Below are positions 47,272 to 55,765 of a stretch of 64,000 nt of DNA, piece by piece (positions within the stretch are counted from its first letter, which is position 1; every line of letters starts with the position of its first letter). The stretch is from Francisella sp. LA112445 (GTDB lineage Bacteria > Pseudomonadota > Gammaproteobacteria > Francisellales > Francisellaceae): NCBI RefSeq assembly GCF_012224145.1, contig NZ_CP041030.1, positions 806,001 through 870,000 on the forward strand. The letters run 5' to 3'. The translations under genes were made by a program, and so were the position numbers. The notes under the pieces are model-generated. The model was not told the DNA's origin and searched no databases. It saw only the letters and a program-made list of their open reading frames with translations.

Positions 47272-48744
47272 TTACCAACCAGCGATTGCTGCGCCATCTG
47301 GATATACTTTTTCTGCTAATTTTTTAACAGCAGGGCTTTGGAATGCTTTGACATATTCTTTAAGCTTAGGGTTATTTTTCTGATCTGCATTTGCTGCAAT
47401 AATATTGGTAAATGGAGAATCAGTTGGCTCTACAAATAACGCATCTTTATGTGTAAGTCCAGCTTTTGATAAATAGTCATTATTTATAATACCTAAAGCT
47501 ACAACCCCTAAATTGTTAGGAATCTGATCTGCTTGTAAAGCTATAATCTTAAGATGTTTAGGGTTACTAATTACGCTATCTGGAGTAGCTTTCCAAGTGA
47601 CACCTTTCTTAAGTTTAATCAATCCAGCATCTTCTAATATCATAAGCGCACGACCTTGATTTGTCGGGTCATTAGGTATAGCAATAGTTGCACCATCTGG
47701 AACTTCATCAAGATGCTTATATTTTTTCGAATATATACCCATAGGGTAAAGGAAAGTTTTTCCAATAGAGACTATATGATAGCCAAACTTCTTATTTTGG
47801 TTTTCTAAGAAAGGTATATGCTGGAAAGCATTAGCTTGGATTTCATTATCATTTAAAGCTCTATTTGGCAGATTATAATCACCAAATGAAACTAACTTAA
47901 CATCAAGACCATATTTTTCTTTAGCTATTTTTTGGCTAAGCTCCATAATTTTATCTTGAGGAGGGCTAGTTATATAGCCGATAGTTATTTGATTTGGATT
48001 TATAGCAGCTGATGCGTTTACGTATAGTTGTGTACCACTAGCTATTAGTAAAATAATTGTAACAATCCAAAGAGATGTTAATTTTTTTGCTGCAAGTAGA
48101 TAATTACCAAAAGATTGTGTTAGTTGTACTAGTATAACTAGCATTACTACACCACCAAGTAATAGCGTATAATTACCATAGTTATATCCCTTGAAATAGG
48201 TTAGATCTCCAAGACCTCCACCACCAACGATACCTGCCATAGCAGAGAAGCCTATAAGCGAAATACAAGTAAGAGATGCTGCATCGATAAGAAGATTCTT
48301 AGATTCTGGTAATAAAACTTTGAAAATGATCTGGTTTCTAGTTGCGCCCATAGCTTTAGCAGCTTCAATTAAACCATGATCTACTTCTCTTAGTGCTGAC
48401 TCAGTTAAACGGGCATAAAATGGTAGGGCTGCTATAGCAAGTGGAACTATTGAAGCTGTTGTGCCAATAGTTGTACCTACGATTAACTTTGTTAAAGGGT
48501 ATAGTAAAATAAGTAAGATAATATATGGAATACTTCTAGTTATATTAATTATCGCACTAAAACCTTTATTAAAACTTTTAACTAAGATATTTTTACTATC
48601 TTTAGTAATATACAATAAAATACCCAGTAATATACCACCGATAACAGCTACTAAAGTGGCAATGAAAACCATAAAAATAGTTTCCCATGTGGATATAGCT
48701 ATCTGGTTAAACTCATGTAAACTAAATATTGTCTGCTGTTGCAT
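47272..48744 (-). CDS. Fused D-methionine ABC transporter permease and substrate-binding protein (MetI-MetQ)
   Basis: 490-aa protein that joins two normally separate parts. Residues 1-220 are a MetI-type permease with the EAA loop EAAKAMGATRNQIIFKVLLP and five membrane segments. A further membrane segment (222-241, SLWIVTIILLIASGTQL) tethers the rest to the periplasmic side. Residues 250-490 are a MetQ/NlpA binding domain (IGYITSPPQDKI ... FEVEPTDSPFTN-like ending in FVEPTDSPFTNIIAANADQ). No lipobox is needed, since the binding domain is anchored to the permease. The gene overlaps metN by 23 bp. Confidence 0.88.
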   Translation of the reverse strand: MQQQTIFSLHEFNQIAISTWETIFMVFIATLVAVIGGILLGILLYITKDSKNILVKSFNKGFSAIINITRSIPYIILLILLYPLTKLIVGTTIGTTASIVPLAIAALPFYARLTESALREVDHGLIEAAKAMGATRNQIIFKVLLPESKNLLIDAASLTCISLIGFSAMAGIVGGGGLGDLTYFKGYNYGNYTLLLGGVVMLVILVQLTQSFGNYLLAAKKLTSLWIVTIILLIASGTQLYVNASAAINPNQITIGYITSPPQDKIMELSQKIAKEKYGLDVKLVSFGDYNLPNRALNDNEIQANAFQHIPFLENQNKKFGYHIVSIGKTFLYPMGIYSKKYKHLDEVPDGATIAIPNDPTNQGRALMILEDAGLIKLKKGVTWKATPDSVISNPKHLKIIALQADQIPNNLGVVALGIINNDYLSKAGLTHKDALFVEPTDSPFTNIIAANADQKNNPKLKEYVKAFQSPAVKKLAEKVYPDGAAIAGW

Positions 48745-49774
48745 AGCCTAACACCTTTAAATTAACATCTTGATTTGAAAGAAATTTTAGAGCGTTTTCC
48801 CAATCTTTACGCTCACCAGTTATATGGCAAATTGCAATACCAACTATTTGCTCTTGGATAGTTTCAATATTTGCTTGGATGATACTTGCTGAAGCATTAA
48901 ATTGGCGAGATATCTCGGCTATGATTGGCATCTTGCCTTTGTCACCATAAAAAGTTAGTTGTACAACAGGGTATGTATGATCATTGCTATATGGATTATC
49001 ATGAAGTTTCTGGGCTATAAATTCAGGGACTTTTGTATGAATACTAGTTTCGACAAAAGATTTTGTAACCTCAGTCTGAGGATCTAGGAATATATCAAGA
49101 GTTTTACCTATTTCTGCAATACGACCTTTATCAATAATAGCGACTCTATCACATATTCTTCGAACAACATCCATTTCATGAGTAATTAGAACTATAGTTA
49201 AGCCAAGCTCTTTATTTAATCTTTTAAGCAGTGCTAATATCTGCTTTGTTGAAGTGGGATCTAGTGCAGAAGTTGCTTCATCAGATAGTAATACCAATGG
49301 ATCAAGAGCTAAAGCTCTAGCAATAGCTACTTTTTGCTTTTGGCCACCACTAAGTTCTTTAGGATATGCTGTAGCTTTATTTGGTAACTCAACAAGCTCT
49401 AAAAGTTCATAAACTCTTTTTTTTATCTCTGCTTTGGGGATACCTTGGATCTCAAGAGGTAGAGCAATATTCTCATAGACATTTCGTGAAGAAAGTAAAT
49501 TGAAATGTTGAAAAATCATTGAAACTTTTCTTCGAAATTCTCTAAGTTGTTTTGGGTTTTTCTTAGTGATATTTTCATCTGCTATGAAAATAGAGCCATC
49601 AGTAGGTTGCTCAAGTAAGTTTAAGCATCTTAACAATGAGCTTTTTCCAGCACCGCTATGTCCGATTATACCAAATATTTCACCTTGCTTTATTTCAAGA
49701 TTAATATTATCTAGAACAAGGTTGCTAATATTGTTAGTATAGTATTCTTTTTTTAGATTCTTAATTTGTATCAT
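48722..49774 (-). CDS. metN: Methionine ABC transporter ATP-binding protein MetN
   Basis: ATPase of the methionine importer, 350 aa from the ATG at 49774 (AAGG six bases upstream; an earlier in-frame start in plsY is less likely). Walker A is GHSGAGKSSLLR, the signature is LSGGQKQK and Walker B is VLLSDEATSALD. A C-terminal NIL/ACT-like domain (about 265-350) carries the site by which methionine shuts the transporter off. It overlaps plsY by 14 bp and metIQ by 23 bp, so the three genes form one operon. Confidence 0.93.
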   Translation of the reverse strand: MIQIKNLKKEYYTNNISNLVLDNINLEIKQGEIFGIIGHSGAGKSSLLRCLNLLEQPTDGSIFIADENITKKNPKQLREFRRKVSMIFQHFNLLSSRNVYENIALPLEIQGIPKAEIKKRVYELLELVELPNKATAYPKELSGGQKQKVAIARALALDPLVLLSDEATSALDPTSTKQILALLKRLNKELGLTIVLITHEMDVVRRICDRVAIIDKGRIAEIGKTLDIFLDPQTEVTKSFVETSIHTKVPEFIAQKLHDNPYSNDHTYPVVQLTFYGDKGKMPIIAEISRQFNASASIIQANIETIQEQIVGIAICHITGERKDWENALKFLSNQDVNLKVLGYATADNI

Positions 49775-50375
49775 TTTTTGCCTTAGCTTTATCACCTATT
49801 TTACTTTCCTGTCCACTAACTAATCTTTGAATATTACCTTTATGCTTAACAAGGATAATAATAGCTATAATTAAAAAAGGAGCTGCTGTTTGGAAATCTG
49901 ATGTAAATATTACAGATAAACTTGCTATAACAGTAGCTAATAATGCTGATAGTGAAGAATAGCGAGTTATCACAGCTACACATAACCATGTAATTACAAA
50001 TATAAAACCTAAAATCCAGCTAAAGCCAAATAGTGTGCCAATAAGTGTTGCAACACCTTTGCCTCCTTTAAAGCCAAAAAATATTGGAAATACATGTCCA
50101 AGAATAGCATATAAAGCTGTACACGCTGTTATAAAGTCATTTCCAGTTAGAACCTTGGCAATAACTACGGGGATTAGGCCTTTTAGAATATCAAAAGCTA
50201 ATGTAATAATAGCAGGGACTTTACCTCCTATTCTTAGTACATTGGTTGTACCAGGATTACCAGAACCAACACTTCTTGGTGATGGTAGTCTAAAAATGTA
50301 ACAAACTATAATTGCACTATTTATTGAACCAAGTAGGTATGCAAATATGAGAACACCAAAATTTAAAGAGATCAT
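49761..50375 (-). CDS. plsY: Glycerol-3-phosphate acyltransferase PlsY
   Basis: Inner-membrane enzyme making lysophosphatidate from acyl phosphate and glycerol-3-phosphate, 204 aa. The three PlsY motifs are SGNPGTTNVLR, GKGVATLIG and the C-terminal KHKGNIQRL. There are about five membrane segments. It is the first gene of a transcript that continues into metN and metIQ, an unusual pairing of lipid and methionine genes. The RBS AAGGAAT is clear. Confidence 0.93.
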   Translation of the reverse strand: MISLNFGVLIFAYLLGSINSAIIVCYIFRLPSPRSVGSGNPGTTNVLRIGGKVPAIITLAFDILKGLIPVVIAKVLTGNDFITACTALYAILGHVFPIFFGFKGGKGVATLIGTLFGFSWILGFIFVITWLCVAVITRYSSLSALLATVIASLSVIFTSDFQTAAPFLIIAIIILVKHKGNIQRLVSGQESKIGDKAKAKNDTN

Positions 50376-50490
50376 GAATATTCCTTTTATTCCTTTTTTA
50401 AAAAAATGTCCAAATAAACTATTATAATACTATCTAGGTAATATCTTGGCTAGCTATTTTTTCTGCTTTATTATACGATTAGTAGCTTAA

Positions 50491-51636
<1,146 letters not shown>

Positions 51637-52515
51637 TTACTCATTTAGGAATGAATGCAATAGCTCATTCATTTTTATAAAAGTTTTAGAATTAGGTTCT
51701 TTAGATAATAAATAGTAAGACTTATTTGCAGGAAGACTTTTTTGCTTAGGTAAATATATTAATCCATTTTTAATAAGATCTTTGATTAAAAGTTTCTCTG
51801 TTACAAAATAACCTACTCCTGAAAAGCATGCATTTATCGCTTGAATGGAGTTTTTTAAGGCTATTTTTTTGTTATGGGTATGGGCTATATTGTTGTGTTT
51901 ACACCAGTGAATATAATCATTAGATCTTAGTTGATCATCGACGAAAATAAGTTTTTGAGACGAAATAATCTCTTCAAAACTTTTGCCTGCTTGTTTGTTA
52001 TTTGATATCAATACTAATTCGCCATCTACTAGCTTTTGTTTGTTCGTACCTTCGAACTCTTCTTCAGAGCCATATTCTATACTTAGATCTATATCATCAT
52101 TATCAAAATCTACTCTTCTTCCTTTAGTTATAAACTGTATATCTATATCTTTAAAGGCTTCAACAATGTTATCAAACCTAGGTATTAGCCAATTTGCACA
52201 TAGGGTTGCAAGACAGTTGATAGATATTTTATTTATATGCTGTTCTTTAAAAAGATTAGTTGACTGATAAATTTCGGTTATTAACGGATCTATTCTCGAA
52301 TAATATTGCTTCGCTAAATCTGTAATTACTAGTCTTCTTTTTTGAGTTAAAAAAAGTTTTTTATCAAAATATGTTTCTAATTTTTTAATTGATTGACTTA
52401 CAGCTGAGTGAGTCATAAATAATTGTTCGGCTGCTTTTGTGTAGCTTTTTGTTTTCATTACAGCTACAAAAACTGGCAAAGAATTCAATGGAGGTAAATC
52501 ATTTCTTTTTATCAT
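51637..52515 (-). CDS. LysR-family transcriptional regulator
   Basis: 292-aa regulator. The N-terminal helix-turn-helix (residues about 10-70) contains AVMKTKSYTKAAEQLFMTHSAVSQSIKKLE, a full LysR signature of the GcvA subtype. The rest is the periplasmic-binding-protein-like effector domain. It is divergent from an EamA permease gene. A GTAAG-N5-CTTAC box lies 7-21 bp upstream of its start, matching two other boxes at 52695 and 54373, so it probably regulates itself and those two promoters. The inducer is unknown; the neighbours suggest an isochorismatase-fold substrate. Confidence 0.9.
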   Translation of the reverse strand: MIKRNDLPPLNSLPVFVAVMKTKSYTKAAEQLFMTHSAVSQSIKKLETYFDKKLFLTQKRRLVITDLAKQYYSRIDPLITEIYQSTNLFKEQHINKISINCLATLCANWLIPRFDNIVEAFKDIDIQFITKGRRVDFDNDDIDLSIEYGSEEEFEGTNKQKLVDGELVLISNNKQAGKSFEEIISSQKLIFVDDQLRSNDYIHWCKHNNIAHTHNKKIALKNSIQAINACFSGVGYFVTEKLLIKDLIKNGLIYLPKQKSLPANKSYYLLSKEPNSKTFIKMNELLHSFLNE

Positions 52516-52521
52516 AATCGT

Positions 52522-52536
52522 GTAAGGGAAACTTAC
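52522..52536. promoter_or_regulatory. LysR box (lysR autoregulation)
   Basis: GTAAG-GGAAA-CTTAC, a 5-bp inverted repeat with 5-bp spacer, ending 7-21 bp from the lysR start codon. The same GTAAG-N5-CTTAC is found at 52695-52709 and 54373-54387. The T-N11-A core typical of LysR boxes is inside. The location over the start of lysR suits autorepression. Confidence 0.6.
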
Positions 52537-52689
52537 TTTGCTTTAATGATAGATTGTTCTAAATAAATATGCAATATTTTATCTAGTTTTGCTATTTATA
52601 ATGTTAAAAATCTTATAGTTAGTTTATATTTTTATATAAATGATTCATTAAATTTTTAAGTTATCGCTATCTAGCTTTACTAATTTTTA

Positions 52690-52758
52690 TTTATGTAAGT
52701 AAATCTTACTAATGTGTAAGTTTAAATCGTTTTACTTTATATGTACTTAGTCTATCAT
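52690..52758 (+). promoter_or_regulatory. LysR-type operator and promoter for the EamA permease
   Basis: GTAAG-TAAAT-CTTAC at 52695-52709, then TTTACT (-35, 52731-52736), 16 bases and TATCAT (-10, 52753-52758). The first 50 bases match 54368-54417 at 41 positions without a gap, and the -35/-10 spacing is the same in both. The box lies upstream of the -35, the usual position for a LysR activator. Confidence 0.7.
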
Positions 52759-52793
52759 TTAGTTATTGTTTTGTTACGATTAGGGTCTAAAAA

Positions 52794-53672
52794 ATGAGAG
52801 TGATGCGTGATTCATTAGCTATGTTATTAATGCTTTTATCAGCAACAGCTATTTCTTTAGTAGGGTTTAATACAAAGTTTATAATGGCTAGTTGTTCTAT
52901 TTATTCAGTAATGCTTATATATTTCATAGGGAGTGCTATATTGATGTGGTGGATTGTTAGCATCTCTTCATTTGATAGAATACGCCCTCTTGAATGGAGG
53001 CCTATTTTTATTAGGGTTATCTTAAGTATTACAGCACAGTACTTTTTATTTTTAGGATTGCATAGTTCATCATTGTTATTGCCTATTTTATTATTTAATA
53101 CTAGTCCTCTATTTATACCAATTATTAGATGGATTTTCCTTAAAGTTAAGGTTAGTGTTGGAACTTGGATATTGTTGGCTATAAGTTTTGTTGGAATCTA
53201 TTTGATTTTAGGAAGTAAATCAGGAGGTCATGCAGATCTATGGGCTTTGAGCGCTTTAGTTGCAGGTGTTTTGAATGCGGGTTCTCAAGTGGTATTACAT
53301 ACGGCTAGTCAAAAAGAGAATTTGTTTACAATGAACTTATGGATATTTACTTTTATAAGTATTCTTATGTTAATTGGATTGCCATTTACTCATATTACAT
53401 TTTCAGGTATTAGTTATGGTTTCTCTAATGTTTTATTAGTTTGGGCTGGTATTGGAACTGTAATATTTGGAGTAAGTGCTCAGCTTTTTAGAGTGAAAGC
53501 TTTTAAGTATACTGCAGACCCATCTTTTATAGCTCCTGGGATGTACTTCTCAGTAGTAGTTGCTGCTGTTATGGATGCATATATATATAATAAGAGTCTA
53601 ACTCTAGTTGAAGTTTTGGGGATATTGATTGTGTGTGGAGCTAGTATATTCTCAGTAATTAAGAAAAAATAA
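52794..53672 (+). CDS. EamA/DMT-family permease
   Basis: Drug/metabolite transporter of 292 aa with ten membrane segments in two homologous halves (RDSLAMLLMLLSATAISLVG opens half one, GGHADLWALSALVAGVLNAGS half two). The substrate may be an amino acid, a purine or an aromatic compound. The start ATG follows AGGG. It is 31 bp before an isochorismatase-fold gene and so probably exports or imports the substrate or product of that enzyme. A LysR box lies upstream. Confidence 0.85.
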   Translation: MRVMRDSLAMLLMLLSATAISLVGFNTKFIMASCSIYSVMLIYFIGSAILMWWIVSISSFDRIRPLEWRPIFIRVILSITAQYFLFLGLHSSSLLLPILLFNTSPLFIPIIRWIFLKVKVSVGTWILLAISFVGIYLILGSKSGGHADLWALSALVAGVLNAGSQVVLHTASQKENLFTMNLWIFTFISILMLIGLPFTHITFSGISYGFSNVLLVWAGIGTVIFGVSAQLFRVKAFKYTADPSFIAPGMYFSVVVAAVMDAYIYNKSLTLVEVLGILIVCGASIFSVIKKK

Positions 53673-53703
53673 TATTTAAAATACAAATAAAGGAGACTTT
53701 AAA

Positions 53704-54285
53704 ATGAAAAATACAATAGTTATTGCAGCTGATTTTATAAATGAAATAGTTGATGAGAAAGGTGCTTTTGGAGCATTTAATGCAGAGAGAGTTAAAAACT
53801 GTCATACAATAGAGAATGCTAATAAGGTTATAGCATGGGCTCGTAAGAATGATGTTAAAGTTGCTCACGTTAAAGTAGGTTTTAGTAAAGACTATCATGA
53901 GTGTCCAAGAAACTCACCTATCTTTGGACAAGCTCCAGAATATAAAGTTCTTCAGCTTGGTACATGGGCTACAGAATTCCATAAAGATGTAGATGTACAA
54001 GATCATGATATCGTAATAACTAAGCATAGAATTAGTTTTGTATATGCTACAGATTGTGAAGCTATCTTAAGAGCTAACAAGATTGAAAATATTATAGTTT
54101 TTGGTGTATCTACTGAGCATGTTATTGAATCTTCAGTAAGAGAATTACATGATAGAGACTATAATGTAACAGTTATTTCAGATGCATGTAATGCAGGAAC
54201 TGAAGAAGGTCACAACAAGAGTCTTGAGAGCCTAGCTCACATTTCTAAAGTTGTTACAGCTGAAGAGTTCTTATCAAGTAACTAA
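53704..54285 (+). CDS. Isochorismatase-fold hydrolase, copy 1
   Basis: 193-aa protein of the isochorismatase/cysteine-hydrolase superfamily. D10 in AADFINE and K107 in ITKHRIS match two residues of the catalytic triad. The usual cysteine in GVxTdxCV is replaced by V140 (GVSTEHV), so amidase activity by the normal mechanism is unlikely. Known isochorismatases also lack that cysteine, so a lyase or hydrolase role on a vinyl ether is possible. It forms an operon with the EamA permease. It is 99% identical in DNA to copy 2, at an offset of exactly 780 bp. Confidence 0.82.
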   Translation: MKNTIVIAADFINEIVDEKGAFGAFNAERVKNCHTIENANKVIAWARKNDVKVAHVKVGFSKDYHECPRNSPIFGQAPEYKVLQLGTWATEFHKDVDVQDHDIVITKHRISFVYATDCEAILRANKIENIIVFGVSTEHVIESSVRELHDRDYNVTVISDACNAGTEEGHNKSLESLAHISKVVTAEEFLSSN

Positions 54286-54367
54286 TCTTTATGCTTTTGC
54301 TAATTAAACTTTCATATTAATGTAATAGTATGAGACCTAAATATATAAAAGTAATTACCTTGATATA

Positions 54368-54436
54368 TTTATGTAAGTAGGACTTACATTTATGTAACTT
54401 TAAATCGCTTTACTTTAGGCATCTGTACTTTATCAT
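54368..54436 (+). promoter_or_regulatory. Second LysR-type operator and promoter, for copy 2
   Basis: GTAAG-TAGGA-CTTAC at 54373-54387, TTTACT at 54409-54414, 16 bases, then TATCAT at 54431-54436. It is a diverged copy of 52690-52758. It gives the second hydrolase gene its own promoter, controlled by the same regulator. Confidence 0.68.
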
Positions 54437-54483
54437 ATGAGAATGATTATTAAATAATATAAATAAAAAATGGAGATTTTAAA

Positions 54484-55065
54484 ATGGGAAATACAATAGT
54501 TATTGCAGCTGATTTCATAAATGAAATAGTTGATGAGAAAGGTGCTTTTGGAGCATTTAATGCAGAGAGAGTTAAAAATTGTCATACAATAGAGAATGCT
54601 AATAAGATTATAGCATGGGCTCGTAAGAATGATGTTAAAGTTGCTCACGTTAAAGTAGGTTTTAGTAAAGACTATCATGAGTGTCCAAGAAACTCACCTA
54701 TCTTTGGACAAGCTCCAGAATATAAAGTTCTTCAGCTTGGTACATGGGCTACAGAATTCCATAAAGATGTAGATGTACAAGATCATGATATCGTAATAAC
54801 TAAGCATAGAATTAGTTTTGTATATGCTACAGATTGTGAAGCTATCTTAAGAGCTAACAAGATTGAAAATATTATAGTTTTTGGTGTATCTACTGAGCAT
54901 GTTATTGAATCTTCAGTAAGAGAATTACATGATAGAGACTATAATGTAACAGTTATTTCAGATGCATGTAATGCAGGAACTGAAGAAGGTCACAACAAGA
55001 GTCTTGAGAGCCTAGCTCACATTTCTAAAGTTGTTACAGCTGAAGAGTTCTTATCAAGTAACTAA
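54484..55065 (+). CDS. Isochorismatase-fold hydrolase, copy 2 (tandem duplicate)
   Basis: 193-aa protein that differs from copy 1 in two residues only: G for K at position 2 and I for V at position 42. At DNA level there are five differences in 582 bp, all within the first 124 bases; the rest is identical including a few bases past the stop. This pattern fits recent duplication or gene conversion, with sequence homogenised in the 3' part. The residues V140, D10 and K107 are the same. It has its own LysR-type promoter. Confidence 0.82.
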   Translation: MGNTIVIAADFINEIVDEKGAFGAFNAERVKNCHTIENANKIIAWARKNDVKVAHVKVGFSKDYHECPRNSPIFGQAPEYKVLQLGTWATEFHKDVDVQDHDIVITKHRISFVYATDCEAILRANKIENIIVFGVSTEHVIESSVRELHDRDYNVTVISDACNAGTEEGHNKSLESLAHISKVVTAEEFLSSN

Positions 55066-55145
55066 TCTTTAAAAAAATCTAGTTTATTACTTTGAATATT
55101 TTCTTCTATTTAAAAAATAAACTAACTTTATTTTATGTGCTCGTG

Positions 55146-55206
55146 CACTTACGCATCTAATCTTAGAGTAACTCCCCCTTGAAAGCTAAGATTAGATGTG
55201 TAAGTG
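55146..55206. repeat. Long inverted repeat with C-rich loop
   Basis: Arms 55146-55166 and 55186-55206 pair over 21 bases with one mismatch that is G-U in RNA. The 19-base loop contains AACTCCCCCTT, complementary to Shine-Dalgarno-like GGGAG. There is no T run after the right arm, so it is not a typical terminator. It may be a small RNA hairpin or a miniature inverted-repeat remnant. No flanking target duplication was seen. Confidence 0.65.
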
Positions 55207-55590
55207 TATGTTAATTAGCTACAGTCTTTTTATAGTTTTCAAAATAATAAGCTTTACCAAATCTGAGGATACTGGAAGTATAATATTTACTTTATTCTAA
55301 TATCGGTAAATAATTTTAAGTTATGTTGGTTTTATTGCCATATAATTAAAAGCTTTATTTAGTTTTATGGGTATTTTATTATTTGATCATAGTTTTATAG
55401 ATTTATATTAGGTTCGATTTAGGTATATCAATATCCAACTTAAGAAATAATAAGTATAATCTTAGCTGTTTTAAATTCGTTTTAATGTCTTTGTAAATCT
55501 AATTCTTATAGTGATGTATTAGTATAGGTGTGTACAATTTGGTCTAGTATTTAGCATAGTATTTTATGTATATCTAACTACATATAAAAA

Positions 55591-55667
55591 TGTCACGCTG
55601 AACTTATTTCACATTTCACAGAGAGTATTGATCTTATTATAATCCTGAAACTAGTTCAGGATTATAA
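55591..55667. repeat. Possible degenerate dispersed palindromic repeat
   Basis: A perfect 13-bp inverted repeat (55637-55649 and 55655-55667, loop ACTAG) is centred on AATCCTGAA and TTCAGGATT. Shortly before it stands TGTCACGCTGAACTT. The mix of CTGAACTT and CCTGAA-CTAG-TTCAGG is like dispersed intergenic repeats of other intracellular bacteria. It may equally be a bidirectional terminator for the genes around it. Membership in a family needs a genome search. Confidence 0.45.
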
Positions 55668-55765
55668 AATGTACTGCTTATAGAGAGTAAACTATGTAAA
55701 CCTAATCAGAAAAAGCTAATATTAAATAATAGCTTTGGAAAAATAATTGTTTCTAAGGGACTGCG

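Larger units (their letters stand above)
53704..55070 (+). repeat. Tandem duplication, 780-bp period
   Basis: 53704-54290 and 54484-55070 are direct repeats with five mismatches. The 463 bases 53828-54290 and 54608-55070 are identical. The upstream sequences differ: copy 1 follows an EamA gene, while copy 2 follows a copy of the EamA promoter region. The unit is not bounded by an IS or obvious short target repeats. Confidence 0.95.
55066..55765. other. 700-bp gene-free region with two hairpins
   Basis: No credible coding frame or tRNA. It contains a 21-bp-armed hairpin at 55146-55206 and a perfect 13-bp palindrome at 55637-55667. The rest is AT-rich with many stop codons in all frames. It separates the two halves of the accessory region. 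It may hold an unannotated small RNA or be remains of lost genes. Confidence 0.6.

Noticed and set aside
53480-54678. Minus-strand frames across the hydrolase copies that look duplicated
   Set aside because: They are only the mirror of the real tandem genes and have no RBS or family match.
55146-55206. Rho-independent terminator
   Set aside because: No T run after either arm and the loop is long.
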